A stretch of DNA of 64,000 nt from Pseudomonadota bacterium (GTDB lineage: Bacteria; Pseudomonadota; Gammaproteobacteria; Burkholderiales; Ferrovaceae). The stretch's first letter is position 1. Each line of letters begins with the position of its first letter. Made by a program: the position numbers and the translations under genes. Below are positions 1-9,088 of this stretch, one piece after another. The stretch spans positions 1-64,000 of the forward strand of contig JAKABO010000007.1 in NCBI GenBank assembly GCA_021796835.1, in the 5' to 3' direction. Under the pieces are notes generated by a model. That model had not been told where the DNA came from, ran no database searches, and saw nothing but the letters and a program-made list of their open reading frames with translations.

Positions 1-2138
1 TTGATTCTCAGCGGAAATTCGGTAATTTCGTAGGTTTCCAGCACCCGCACCATGCCATAGAAGGGGCGAGTCCAATCGTTCGTGTAGATGTTCTCGTTCA
101 TTTCCGCTGCGTAGATCTGGTAATTCTGGTCGCCCTTCCCCTTCGCGATCCCGGCCCCACTGATGTCCGTCCAGGAGCCATCGGGCTTGACAGGCAGGGT
201 GTCGCCCCCGTTGATGTTGTACACGCCCGCTTTCCATGCCTCCTCCAGGGCGGCCGCGGTAGGGTTCGCCGCCCCCGACCATTGCAGAACCCGCACTTTT
301 TTCCCGGGCGGGGCCAACCGGCTGTTGATGTAATCGATGGAGCCCTCGATCTCCCGTTTGAGATCGAAGGTGTAGCCCGGAATCTGCATGGACAACTGTT
401 CCTTCTGCTGACCATAGCTGGGATCGGCCAGGATCCAGTCGAGGGGATGAGAATAGGTATGGGAACCGATTTCAATGTTGGGCAGGGCAAAAATCTTGCG
501 CGCAATGGATTCCAGCGTAGGGGACAGGGCAGGATATTTCCCGGTGGGTCCTATTTCGCCTTCCACCACGGACACGGTCATCGGAATGGGGTATTTTTTG
601 AAAATCTGGTCATACAGGGCCTCAGCCCCGTAATCGTAACCGGGGAATTCTGCCCGTGATGGGAATCCGTCCCCATCCACCTGAACGAAAAGCAGGCGCC
701 GCCCGTTCTCCGAAGTGGTGTCGGGAACCGGCATCGCAGGCAACGACAGGGCCTGGCGCAGGAACTTGAGGGGGTCGATGACCCAGTAGTTCCGGTTCAA
801 TTCCCCCACGTATTCCAGGGAAAACGGCGCCAGGGCATAGCCCCCCCAGGGCAGGGTGGCCGCCATGTCCATGACCTTGTCGCCCACCTGGATCTGTGCC
901 AGGGATTGCCCCGAAGGGCCGATGGCCAGCCCCACGGCATCCTGTATCTCGACCTGCGGCGCATGTTCGAAACCAATCATGGGCGCGGTATGGAGAATCT
1001 TGACCGTGGCTCCGGGCAGATACCCGCTGGGCAGCACCTTGAGGTCCAGGGCCTGTGCAGTTTCAAGATCGATGTCAAAACCGAAACGATCAAACACGGC
1101 CACCGGGACGTGACGGCGCACCTCGTTCAGGAACCACAGACGCCATTTGTCCTGATCCTCCACATCCTTATCCAGGAAGACGGCGATACCGGCATAACGA
1201 TCCGGCGTGATGTCTTCCGGCAGTCCCTCGTTGACGTTCACATACCGGACGTCATAGCCCAGATAGTCCAGGGGGAGAGACAGAATCTTGGACCCCGTTC
1301 CTTCCTCGATGGCCACCCCCGGGTCCAGCGACTGAACCACCAGAATCTTTCTGGGCATGACGGTCAGTTTTCCAATGCCCACGATGTGTTCGTCAGGGCT
1401 GGTCACGTAGGGAATCAAACCGGCCTGGACAGACTTCCGGGCCAGGGCCTGCTGGCCTTCCCTGTCATACTTCTGGGCCAGTTCGAGGTCGATCAACGGA
1501 ACCTCGGGGTGTTTCTCCTGCCAACGATGCAACTGGCCCAACTGCTCCTCCAGGCGATGGGAATCCACGGTCAGAAACCAGCCCTGCTGGGGGTCGTAGG
1601 GCTGGAAGATCGATTCCACCACCCATCCAGCCAGAAGTCCGGCCTGGGCATCGGCCACAGGCGGATGGTTGCGCAGAAAGATCCGTGCCGCCCCGAATGC
1701 GCCATGGACCTCGGTCAGGGCCAGGGAAAGCCAGCGATCTTCGGCGCTGGGCGAAGCAGAAAAAAACGAGGTCCCGCCCGTTTCATTCGGAAAACCTCCG
1801 GCCGCATCGGTCAGATAGAAGTCGCGAAATCCTTTCGCCCACAACGGCGTGAGCGTCTTCTTCACCCAGGCTTCAGGCGCACCCTGGTAGTCTTGCGACG
1901 TGATTTCCACGCGAGCCGCCCAGCGGGTATGAGGGTACCGTTCCAGCGAGGGCAAGGCAAACACGGCCGGGTCGACGATCACCTCATCGAAGGCCTGGAG
2001 CAGATCCAGGGGCGCATCGCCCCCCAGATAAAACGCCACGTTGGGGAATGCCCTCTCCCCGGCAGCGACGGCGTCCCCCCCGAGGAGCAAACCCGTCCAC
2101 AGACAGGCCCATAGCCCCAAAACCCACGCCAACCTCAC
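1..2138 (-). CDS. pelA: PelA: Pel polysaccharide hydrolase/deacetylase (C-terminus cut by window edge)
   Basis: Periplasmic enzyme of Pel exopolysaccharide synthesis that trims and deacetylates the polymer. From a GTG at 2138 the frame stays open for 712 codons to the window edge; P. aeruginosa PelA is about 948 residues, so the last quarter is missing. Residues 1-26 form a signal peptide (hydrophobic core, then DAVAAGE). A GH114-like hydrolase domain follows; Glu175 in GWVVESIF is the likely catalytic acid. The deacetylase part has VDGDGFPSR (Asp488, Asp490) and SHTYSH (His560, His564). These keep the same spacing as the known P. aeruginosa residues D528, D530, H600 and H604, shifted by 40. 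The start overlaps the stop of the epimerase gene by 4 bases (GTGA), so the two are translationally coupled. pelB-pelG probably lie beyond the left edge. The family call is strong; the Glu175 assignment is inference. Confidence 0.9.
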   Translation of the reverse strand, partial: MRLAWVLGLWACLWTGLLLGGDAVAAGERAFPNVAFYLGGDAPLDLLQAFDEVIVDPAVFALPSLERYPHTRWAARVEITSQDYQGAPEAWVKKTLTPLWAKGFRDFYLTDAAGGFPNETGGTSFFSASPSAEDRWLSLALTEVHGAFGAARIFLRNHPPVADAQAGLLAGWVVESIFQPYDPQQGWFLTVDSHRLEEQLGQLHRWQEKHPEVPLIDLELAQKYDREGQQALARKSVQAGLIPYVTSPDEHIVGIGKLTVMPRKILVVQSLDPGVAIEEGTGSKILSLPLDYLGYDVRYVNVNEGLPEDITPDRYAGIAVFLDKDVEDQDKWRLWFLNEVRRHVPVAVFDRFGFDIDLETAQALDLKVLPSGYLPGATVKILHTAPMIGFEHAPQVEIQDAVGLAIGPSGQSLAQIQVGDKVMDMAATLPWGGYALAPFSLEYVGELNRNYWVIDPLKFLRQALSLPAMPVPDTTSENGRRLLFVQVDGDGFPSRAEFPGYDYGAEALYDQIFKKYPIPMTVSVVEGEIGPTGKYPALSPTLESIARKIFALPNIEIGSHTYSHPLDWILADPSYGQQKEQLSMQIPGYTFDLKREIEGSIDYINSRLAPPGKKVRVLQWSGAANPTAAALEEAWKAGVYNINGGDTLPVKPDGSWTDISGAGIAKGKGDQNYQIYAAEMNENIYTNDWTRPFYGMVRVLETYEITEFPLRI

Positions 2139-3154
2139 ACCCCGGCTTCCCGATATCGTTGCCAGGCCCAGGTGCTGGCGCACATGTCCTCCAGACTCCG
2201 CGTCGTCTTCCAGTTCAGTACGCGCAGGGCGCGTGCGGGATCGGCGATACAGGCGGCAATATCACCGGGACGGCGGTCCACGATCTGGTAGGGAATCGGC
2301 CGGCCGCTGGCTTTTTCGAAGGCGGCAACCATTTCCAGCACGCTATGCCCCTGCCCGCTGCCCAGATTGATGGCTTGCCAGCCGGGCTGGGTCGCCACGA
2401 ACTCGAGGGCAGAGCGGTGCCCTTCGGCCAGGTCCATGACATGGATATAGTCCCGCACCCCCGTGCCATCGGGCGTCGGGTAGTCGTTGCCAAAAATCTG
2501 CAGGATCGGACGTCGCCCCGAAGCCACCTGCGCCACGAAGGGCATCAGGTTGTTGGGGATGCCCGCCGGATCCTCCCCGATCGAGGCCGAGGGATGAGCA
2601 CCGACCGGATTGAAATAGCGCAGGCAGACGATTTTCCATTTGTCCGATGCGCGGGCCACATCGTGCAGCATTTCCTCGATGTGCAACTTGCTGCGTCCAT
2701 AGGGATTGGTGGCACTGGTCGGGTGCGTTTCGTCGATGGGCAGGGTTTGAGGGTCCCCATAAACGGTGGCGCTGGAACTGAAGACCAACTCATGCACCCC
2801 GCAGGCCTGCATCGCCTCCAGCAGGCTGAGGGTACCCTGGATGTTGCAGCCGTAGTATTCGATGGGCTTCGCCACCGATTCGCCCACGGCCTTGAGCCCC
2901 GCCAGATGGATGACCGAGGTGATCTGGTAATTGCGCAACGTGGAGACCACCGTGTCGTGGCTACGAAGATCCGCCTGAACGAAGGGAATGACCTGTCCGG
3001 TGATCTTTTCCAGGCGGTGCAGCACCGAAGGATCGCTGTTCGAAAAGTTATCCAGCACCACCACGGAAAAACCTGCCTGAATGAGCACCGTCACCACATG
3101 ACTGCCGATATAACCCGCACCACCCGCCACAAGAACATTCTTATTGTTATTCAA
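2135..3154 (-). CDS. pelX: UDP-glucose/UDP-GlcNAc 4-epimerase, PelX-like (GalE family)
   Basis: Short-chain dehydrogenase/reductase of the GalE family, 339 aa. It carries the NAD-binding GGAGYIGSH near the N-terminus, the serine motif SSSATVYG, the catalytic YGRSK, and the late GalE motifs DYIHVMDLA and RPGDIA. The start is taken as TTG at 3154 because GGGAGG sits seven bases before it and the protein then begins directly at the beta strand; an ATG at 3196 would add 14 residues unlike the family. The gene overlaps pelA by 4 bases. In Pseudomonas protegens, pelX lies directly upstream of the pel genes and makes UDP-GalNAc for Pel, so the position argues for the same role. A housekeeping GalE cannot be excluded from sequence alone. 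The enzyme class is sure; the PelX role is inferred from position. Confidence 0.85.
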   Translation of the reverse strand: MNNNKNVLVAGGAGYIGSHVVTVLIQAGFSVVVLDNFSNSDPSVLHRLEKITGQVIPFVQADLRSHDTVVSTLRNYQITSVIHLAGLKAVGESVAKPIEYYGCNIQGTLSLLEAMQACGVHELVFSSSATVYGDPQTLPIDETHPTSATNPYGRSKLHIEEMLHDVARASDKWKIVCLRYFNPVGAHPSASIGEDPAGIPNNLMPFVAQVASGRRPILQIFGNDYPTPDGTGVRDYIHVMDLAEGHRSALEFVATQPGWQAINLGSGQGHSVLEMVAAFEKASGRPIPYQIVDRRPGDIAACIADPARALRVLNWKTTRSLEDMCASTWAWQRYREAGV

Positions 3155-3223
3155 CCCTGGCCCTCCCAGCAGGAAATACACGGGGTAATTTCCCATTAAA
3201 AACCGATTGCTTCCGAAACACAA

Positions 3224-3321
3224 GGGCGCATGATAATCCAGAACTGCTACCTCATATCGTCATAAAGCAAAAAAACTTTACGATATTTTTTATCGTTTCT
3301 TGTTTGCAGTTTGCACTTTTT
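3224..3321. promoter_or_regulatory. AT-rich control region upstream of pelX-pelA with inverted repeats
   Basis: The only long spacer in this part of the window, and much richer in A/T than its surroundings. It contains a perfect 6-bp inverted repeat, ACGATA-TTTTT-TATCGT (3280-3296), and a second ATATCGT at 3255-3261. On the minus strand TATCAT near 3233-3238 could be a -10 box, but no good -35 is visible. It lies upstream of the pel-type operon, so these repeats may bind a regulator. The 3280-3296 hairpin with its U-rich loop could also help end transcription of the LOG gene. Confidence 0.4.
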
Positions 3322-4266
3322 TCAAAACAGCGCGCTGCCATTTTCCCGGTGCCAGTGCTGAATGCCTTCCCAAGCCTCGACTGCGGTCTCTGCGTACCAG
3401 TACAGATCCAGATCTTCCTCATCGATATGTCCCTGCTCCAGCATGTATTCCGTATCGAACACCCGGCGCCAGTAGGCTTCCCCCACGAGAACGACCGGAA
3501 TCGGCGGCACCTTTCGGGTCTGAATCAGGGTCAGAGCCCCAAATAGTTCGTCCAGCGTTCCATAACCCCCTGGCAGCGCCACAATCGCCGCCGCACGTTT
3601 CATGAAATGAAGTTTCCGCATGGAAAAATAATGAAACTGAAAACATAACCCCGGTGTGATATACGGATTGGGGAATTGCTCGCGTGGCAAAGTGATGTTC
3701 AGCCCGACGGTAGGCGCGCCCTCTTCAAAGGCGCCCCGATTGGCCGCTTCCATGGCACCGGGCCCTCCTCCGGTCATCACGACCAGACGGTCCCCGCGCG
3801 CGCTCTTGCCGACCTTCCCCACCAGTCGCCCCAATTCCCGCCCCACCTCGTAGTAGCGTGCAAGCGACAGGCGGTTTTCGGCCAGACGTCGTTCCCGCTG
3901 GAGTTGAGGGTCGTCCGGCGCCTGCAGGCACCGCGCCGTGACCCGCTTCAACTCCTCTTCCGCCACGGCGGGTTCGCGCAAACGGGTGCTGCCAAACACC
4001 ACGATGGACCGCTCGATGTTCTGCTCACGCATGCCCTGTTCCGCCTTGGCGTAATCCAGTTGAAGCCGGACTCCGCGCGCAGATTCGGACTGTATGAAAT
4101 CCGTATCCTCGTCCGGCTCCCGATAGGAGGGATGCTCGAGGATCGCTTTCAGACGTTGTTCCAGTTGAAGATCCCCAGGATCTTTCTTGGGGTGGGACCA
4201 GGGCAGGGGTTGCTTGCGACGCAGGGGATCGGGCGGAGAGGGAATGTAGGGATAAGGGCGTTTCAT
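3322..4266 (-). CDS. LOG-family nucleotide phosphoribohydrolase (TIGR00730-like)
   Basis: Protein of 314 aa of the LOG / lysine-decarboxylase-like family, which hydrolyses nucleoside 5'-monophosphates to base and ribose 5-phosphate; plant and some bacterial members release cytokinins. The signature PGGYGTLDE and the upstream GGGPGAMEAANRG are both present. An N-terminal extension of roughly 120 residues precedes the Rossmann core. The start is ATG at 4266, preceded by CTGGAG at a good distance; upstream in-frame sequence is only the antisense of trpE. It follows trpE by 25 bases on the same strand and probably shares its mRNA. Old annotations as lysine decarboxylase are wrong for this motif. 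The substrate here is not known. Confidence 0.85.
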   Translation of the reverse strand: MKRPYPYIPSPPDPLRRKQPLPWSHPKKDPGDLQLEQRLKAILEHPSYREPDEDTDFIQSESARGVRLQLDYAKAEQGMREQNIERSIVVFGSTRLREPAVAEEELKRVTARCLQAPDDPQLQRERRLAENRLSLARYYEVGRELGRLVGKVGKSARGDRLVVMTGGGPGAMEAANRGAFEEGAPTVGLNITLPREQFPNPYITPGLCFQFHYFSMRKLHFMKRAAAIVALPGGYGTLDELFGALTLIQTRKVPPIPVVLVGEAYWRRVFDTEYMLEQGHIDEEDLDLYWYAETAVEAWEGIQHWHRENGSALF

Positions 4267-4291
4267 CCAGGAACTCCAGGGGGTTACCAAT

Positions 4292-5770
4292 CTAACGATG
4301 TGAAGCAAATTCTCCCGACTGAACCAGTTCGGCCGCGCGCACCACGGCACGAGCCTTGTTGACCGTTTCCTGCCACTCCGCCTCGGGGACCGAATCCGCC
4401 ACGATGCCGCCGCCAGATTGAACCCAGAGTTGTCCCCGGGCAACGACTGCCGTGCGAATGGCGATGGCCATGTCCATGTTGCCGTCGAACCCCAGATACC
4501 CCACTGCACCGCCATAAATCCCGCGGCGCGTGGGTTCCAGTTCGTCGATGATCTCCATGGCCCGAACCTTGGGGGCGCCGGACAGGGTTCCTGCCGGAAA
4601 GGTGGCGCGCAACACATCCAGCGCCCGCATGCCCGGGCGCAGACGCCCCACCACATTGGAAACGATGTGCATGACATGGGAGTAGCGTTCGATGGCCATG
4701 TTTTCGGTCACCTCCACCGAACCTGTCTGGGCGATCCGCCCCACATCATTGCGCCCCAGGTCCATGAGCATGAGGTGCTCGGCAATTTCCTTGGGGTCCT
4801 GCAGGAGTTCCCGGGCCAGGGCTTCATCCTCGACGGGATCCTGACCGCGCGGACGCGTGCCCGCGATGGGACGGACCGTCACTTCGCCAGCCCACAGACG
4901 GACCAGGATCTCGGGCGAGGCACCGACCACCTGAAACTCTCCAAAATCATAGTAGAACAGGTAAGGCGAGGGATTCAGCCGACGCAACGAGCGATACAGG
5001 GACAGCGCCGAAGTCTCGAAGGATTGTCGCATCCGTCGGCTGAGCACCACCTGCATGACATCCCCCGCCTCGATATAGGCCTTGGCCCGCTCCACCATGT
5101 GCCGATGCTGTTCCGGAGACACATCCGACAAGGGCGTCATCAGGTTGTCCGGCGCCGGTTCCGGCAAACGGACCCCCGCCCGCAAGGCCTCCTGCAATTC
5201 CGTCAAACGCGCTTCTCCCCGGGCCCGTGCCTCCGGAAGAGCGGGGTCGACATACACGATGAGATGCAGCAGTCCCGACAGATTGTCGATGACCGCCAGT
5301 TCCGTGGTCAACAACAGCAGAATATCGGGGACTCCAATATCATCAGGCTTCCAGCCCCCCGCCAGGCGAGGTTCGATGTAACGCACGATATCGTAACCGA
5401 AATACCCGGCCAACCCGCCGTGAAAACGCGGCAGATCCGGCACGGGAACGGCCTTGTACCGGTCGATGAAGGCCTGGACGAAAACCAGCGGGTCCGGGCA
5501 TTCCGCGGTTTCCACCACGACCCCCTCCGTGATCACTTCGACCCGGTAACCGGTTACCTGCAGACGAGTCCGGGCGGGTAACCCCACGAAGGAGAAACGA
5601 CCGAAGCGCTCACCGCCCTGTACCGACTCCAGCAGGAAGGAGAAGGGACGGTTCGCCAACTTGGCATAGACGGCCAGCGGGGTATCGAGATCGGCAGGAA
5701 CCGTCCGCACCAGGGGCGTCAGGGTAAACCCGGCCGCGCCCCCTTCCGGAAATGCCGCTTCATCCGTCAT
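4292..5770 (-). CDS. trpE: Anthranilate synthase component I
   Basis: Makes anthranilate from chorismate, the first step of tryptophan synthesis, using ammonia supplied by TrpG. The 492-aa length is typical. The N-terminal LLESVQGG matches the LLES element involved in tryptophan feedback binding, so the enzyme is probably feedback-sensitive. The chorismate-binding domain shows [20 protein letters not shown] and [16 protein letters not shown]. It overlaps rpe by 4 bases (ATGA). In many betaproteobacteria the order is rpe-gph-trpE-trpG-trpD-trpC; here gph is absent between rpe and trpE, and a LOG gene rather than trpG follows. The glutamine amidotransferase subunit must be encoded elsewhere. 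Confidence 0.97.
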   Translation of the reverse strand: MTDEAAFPEGGAAGFTLTPLVRTVPADLDTPLAVYAKLANRPFSFLLESVQGGERFGRFSFVGLPARTRLQVTGYRVEVITEGVVVETAECPDPLVFVQAFIDRYKAVPVPDLPRFHGGLAGYFGYDIVRYIEPRLAGGWKPDDIGVPDILLLLTTELAVIDNLSGLLHLIVYVDPALPEARARGEARLTELQEALRAGVRLPEPAPDNLMTPLSDVSPEQHRHMVERAKAYIEAGDVMQVVLSRRMRQSFETSALSLYRSLRRLNPSPYLFYYDFGEFQVVGASPEILVRLWAGEVTVRPIAGTRPRGQDPVEDEALARELLQDPKEIAEHLMLMDLGRNDVGRIAQTGSVEVTENMAIERYSHVMHIVSNVVGRLRPGMRALDVLRATFPAGTLSGAPKVRAMEIIDELEPTRRGIYGGAVGYLGFDGNMDMAIAIRTAVVARGQLWVQSGGGIVADSVPEAEWQETVNKARAVVRAAELVQSGEFASHR

Positions 5771-6426
5771 CGGGCCAGCTCGCCACGCATCGCGTCGATG
5801 GTGGCCTTGTAATCCTTGGTATTGAAAATGGCCGAACCTGCCACAAAAGTGTCTGCGCCCGCCTCGGCCACGGCACGAATGTTATCCACCTTGACCCCGC
5901 CATCGACTTCGAGCCAGATATCCCGTCCGCTGGCGGTAATGCGCTGACGCGCCTCGCGCAGTTTATCGAGCGCCGAAGAAATGAAGGATTGCCCGCCGAA
6001 CCCCGGGTTGACCGACATGATCAGGATCAGATCCACCTTGTCCATGACGTGATCCAGATAATTGAGCGGAGTCGCCGGATTGAAGACCAGCCCCGCCTTG
6101 CACCCCTGATCGCGAATCAATTGCAGGGTACGGTCCACATGCTCCGAAGCCTCCGGATGAAAACTGATGATATTGGCCCCCGCCTTGGCAAAGTCCGGAA
6201 TGATGCGGTCCACCGGCTTGACCATCAGATGGACATCGATGGGGGCCTGGGTATAGGGCCGGATGGCCGAACACACCAGTGGTCCGATGGTCAGGTTGGG
6301 CACATAGTGATTGTCCATGACATCGAAATGGACGATGTCTGCACCGGCTGCCATCACCTGGGCTATTTCCTCCCCCAAACGGGCAAAGTCGGCGGAAAGA
6401 ATACTGGGGGCAATACGAAAGGTCAT
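5767..6426 (-). CDS. rpe: Ribulose-phosphate 3-epimerase
   Basis: Interconverts ribulose 5-phosphate and xylulose 5-phosphate in the pentose phosphate and Calvin cycles. A TIM-barrel protein of 219 aa with the family motifs [22 protein letters not shown], the metal and catalytic residues in FDVMD and DGGV, and [10 protein letters not shown]. The start is ATG at 6426, with GGAG seven bases upstream; the ATG at 6453 would add nine residues not seen in the family. It is the first gene of a minus-strand unit with trpE, and its promoter must lie in the 82 bases shared with the divergent mltA. Confidence 0.97.
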   Translation of the reverse strand: MTFRIAPSILSADFARLGEEIAQVMAAGADIVHFDVMDNHYVPNLTIGPLVCSAIRPYTQAPIDVHLMVKPVDRIIPDFAKAGANIISFHPEASEHVDRTLQLIRDQGCKAGLVFNPATPLNYLDHVMDKVDLILIMSVNPGFGGQSFISSALDKLREARQRITASGRDIWLEVDGGVKVDNIRAVAEAGADTFVAGSAIFNTKDYKATIDAMRGELAR

Positions 6427-6508
6427 GGCGGAACTCCTTGGAATCTGATTCACGAGAACGGGTTGATGGGTGACATTCTAACAGGCCGAAGCCCAGTAAT
6501 GGTACGCT

Positions 6509-7762
6509 ATGCGCATGACGCGCCTTCCAATTCCTGCCTGTATCCTGATTCCGCTCCTGCTGGCGGGCTGTGCCACCCCCCAGCCTGCCGCACCACCTGC
6601 CGCGCCGATGTTTCCCCGGCCCGGGGTCGGTGCGCCTGCCTCCCTGACCTGCCCCTCGCCGGCGGAAATCAGCCCGACGGTACCGGAGAACCTTGCGCCC
6701 CCTTCTCCGGGACACCTGGTTCGTACGGATTTCAGCCAGTTGCCCCACTGGGACCAGGGGCTCAGTCCGGCCACCTGGAATGCCTTCCTGGAAAGTTGCA
6801 CCCGCCTCTCCCAGAACACGCCCTGGTCCTCCCTCTGCCAGCAGGCTATTTCCCTGGGGGCCTTCGATGCCCTCACCATGCGTCGGTTCTTCGAACGCGC
6901 CTTCGACCCCTGGCAGGTCCTCAATCCGGACGAATCCGCTCAAGGGCTGATCACAGGCTATTACGAACCCCTTCTGCAGGGCAGTCTGACGCGTACGACC
7001 GTCTACCGCTTCCCCCTCTACGGTCCGCCGCCGGATCTGCTGACCATCGATCTGGGCGACCTGGCCCCCGACCTCAAGGGACGGCACCTGCGCGGACGAT
7101 TGGTGGGTAACCGGGTAGTCCCGTATTTCTCCCGGGCCGAAATCGAACTCGAAGATAGCCCCCTGACCGGCCATGAACTTCTCTGGGTCGACGACCCCAT
7201 CAAGTTGTTCTTCCTCCAGATCCAGGGATCCGGTGTGATCCAGTTGCAGGACGGACGGCGCCTGCACGTGGGGTATGCCGATCAGAACGGCCACCCGTTC
7301 CGCTCCATTGCCCGCTATCTGGTGCAACAGGGACAATTGTCCCTGTCCCAGGCCTCGATGCAGGGCATCGAGGCCTGGGCACGGGCGCACCCCCAGGATC
7401 TCCAGACCCTGCTGAACCAGAACCCCAGTTTCGTCTTTTTTCGTCTGCTTCCGCCGGATCTGCCCGGCCCCCTGGGAACGCTGGGCGTCCCCCTGACCGG
7501 GCAGGCCAGCCTGGCGGTGGATACCCGGGTCATTCCCCTGGGCGCTCCCGTTTTTCTGAGCACCACCTGGCCCGGCCGAAACCAGACCCTGGACCGACTG
7601 ATGATGGCCCAGGACACGGGGGGGGCCATTCGTGGGGCCGTCCGGGCGGATTTTTTCTGGGGCTTTGGTGTCGAAGCCGAAGAAGCCGCCGGACACATGA
7701 AACAGACGGGGCAACTCTGGTTGCTTTACCCGCGCGGCGTGCAACCGCCTACCGCGCACTGA
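6509..7762 (+). CDS. mltA: Membrane-bound lytic murein transglycosylase A
   Basis: Outer-membrane lipoprotein that cleaves peptidoglycan glycan strands and leaves 1,6-anhydromuramic ends. It is 417 aa, with an N-terminal lipoprotein signal and lipobox LLAGC (Cys near residue 20), a proline/alanine-rich linker, then the MltA domain with ITGYYEP and a 3D domain near the C-terminus containing AQDTGGAIRG, including the catalytic Asp region. ATG at 6509 or at 6515 both give a good signal peptide; neither has a clear ribosome site. Divergent from rpe. Confidence 0.95.
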   Translation: MRMTRLPIPACILIPLLLAGCATPQPAAPPAAPMFPRPGVGAPASLTCPSPAEISPTVPENLAPPSPGHLVRTDFSQLPHWDQGLSPATWNAFLESCTRLSQNTPWSSLCQQAISLGAFDALTMRRFFERAFDPWQVLNPDESAQGLITGYYEPLLQGSLTRTTVYRFPLYGPPPDLLTIDLGDLAPDLKGRHLRGRLVGNRVVPYFSRAEIELEDSPLTGHELLWVDDPIKLFFLQIQGSGVIQLQDGRRLHVGYADQNGHPFRSIARYLVQQGQLSLSQASMQGIEAWARAHPQDLQTLLNQNPSFVFFRLLPPDLPGPLGTLGVPLTGQASLAVDTRVIPLGAPVFLSTTWPGRNQTLDRLMMAQDTGGAIRGAVRADFFWGFGVEAEEAAGHMKQTGQLWLLYPRGVQPPTAH

Positions 7763-7787
7763 CCAGAAGATCGGGAACAGTTATAAT
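7759..7787 (+). promoter_or_regulatory. Putative sigma-70 promoter of hemA-prfA-prmC
   Basis: CTGACC (4 of 6 to the -35 consensus) and a perfect TATAAT at 7782-7787 are separated by 17 bases, 33 bases upstream of the hemA TTG start. The spacing is ideal, but the -35 box is imperfect and begins in the last codons of mltA. Seen by eye only. Confidence 0.5.
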
Positions 7788-7819
7788 GTTCGGCTATTAT
7801 CAGGATTCCGGGAAAACCC

Positions 7820-9088
7820 TTGTCTGATTCCTCTGCCCATCAGCTCCATGCCTTCGGTCTGAACCACCAGACCGCGCCGGTGGCGGTGCGCGAACGGGTG
7901 GCTTTCCCGCAGGAGCGCCTGCAGCCGGCCCTGAGTGCCTTGCTCTATGCCACGCCCGCCGAGGAGGCGGTGATCCTGTCCACCTGCAACCGTACGGAAA
8001 TCTACTGCAAAACCCCCCATCCGGAAACGGTAGCGGACTGGCTGGCCGATCATCATGAACTGACGGGGTTCGACCTGTCCCAATATCTGTACCATCTCGA
8101 CGGGAGTGCCGCGGCCCATCATGCCTTTCGTGTGGCTTCCGGCCTGGATTCCATGGTGCTGGGCGAAACCCAGATTCTGGGACAGGTCAAACAGGCCGTT
8201 CGCCTGGCCGACGAAGCCGGAACCCTGGGCCCCCTGCTCAACAAGATGTTCCAGAGCACCTTCTCCGTGGCCAAGGCGGTACGCAGTCAAACGGGCATCG
8301 GGGAACGGACCGTCTCCCTGGCCGCAGCGGCGCTCAAATTGAGCGCCGACGTGCTGGGCCCCATGAACGAGCAACAGGTCCTGTTCATCGGGGCAGGCGA
8401 GATGATCGAACTGGTGGCGACCTATTTTCTGGCGCGCCATCCCCGTACCGTCACCATCGCCAACCGTTCTCCCGAACGGGGCCAGGCCCTGGCCCAACAA
8501 CTCAGGGGGCATTACCTCCCCTTGAGCGAACTTCCCCTGGCCCTGGCCCACCATGATGTGATCGTGTCTTCCACCGCCAGTCACCTGCCCCTGATTGGCA
8601 AGGGCATGGTGGAACGGGCGCTGCGCGAGCGCAAACATCGACCCATGGTCATGATCGATCTGGCCGTCCCCCGCGACATCGAACCCGAAGTCGCGCGCCT
8701 GGAAGATGTCTTCCTGTATACGGTGGATGATCTGGGCAAGGTTACCCAGGAGAACAAGGATTCCCGCCAGTTGGCCGTCGAGGAAGCCGAATCCATCATT
8801 ACCCGGCATGTGGAAGATTTTCTGGGCTGGATTGCCGCCCGCAGCGTGGTGCCCACCATCCGCTCCCTGCGCGAACAGGCCGAACACTACCGCCAACTGG
8901 AACTGGAGAAGGCGCTGCGGGCCCTGAACCGGGGGGACGACCCCACCCGGATCATGGAACAGTTATCCCAGAGCCTGATGAACAAGTGGCTCCACCATCC
9001 GGTTCAGGCCCTCAATCAGACACGCGGCCCTACCCGCCAGTCGCTGGTGGATGCCATTCGTCATTTATTTCCCGAGAACCCCGCGTGA
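7820..9088 (+). CDS. hemA: Glutamyl-tRNA reductase
   Basis: First committed enzyme of tetrapyrrole synthesis by the C5 route; reduces Glu-tRNA(Glu) to glutamate-1-semialdehyde with NADPH. 422 aa, normal length. The catalytic cysteine is Cys56 in [11 protein letters not shown]. The catalytic domain has [17 protein letters not shown], the NADPH domain has [10 protein letters not shown] and VSSTASH, and a C-terminal dimerisation helix region follows. Translation starts at a TTG at 7820, giving [16 protein letters not shown] with the usual N-terminal GLNHQTAP. The stop overlaps the start of prfA by 4 bases. hemA-prfA-prmC is a classical proteobacterial operon. Confidence 0.97.
   Translation: MSDSSAHQLHAFGLNHQTAPVAVRERVAFPQERLQPALSALLYATPAEEAVILSTCNRTEIYCKTPHPETVADWLADHHELTGFDLSQYLYHLDGSAAAHHAFRVASGLDSMVLGETQILGQVKQAVRLADEAGTLGPLLNKMFQSTFSVAKAVRSQTGIGERTVSLAAAALKLSADVLGPMNEQQVLFIGAGEMIELVATYFLARHPRTVTIANRSPERGQALAQQLRGHYLPLSELPLALAHHDVIVSSTASHLPLIGKGMVERALRERKHRPMVMIDLAVPRDIEPEVARLEDVFLYTVDDLGKVTQENKDSRQLAVEEAESIITRHVEDFLGWIAARSVVPTIRSLREQAEHYRQLELEKALRALNRGDDPTRIMEQLSQSLMNKWLHHPVQALNQTRGPTRQSLVDAIRHLFPENPA

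Noticed and set aside
906-2114. Long plus-strand open frame opposite pelA
   Set aside because: It is the antisense of the clear PelA frame, with no ribosome site and no protein-like composition; high GC makes such frames common here.
5963-7759. 598-codon minus-strand frame across rpe and mltA
   Set aside because: It runs antisense to mltA and out of frame through rpe, both of which have full family motifs.
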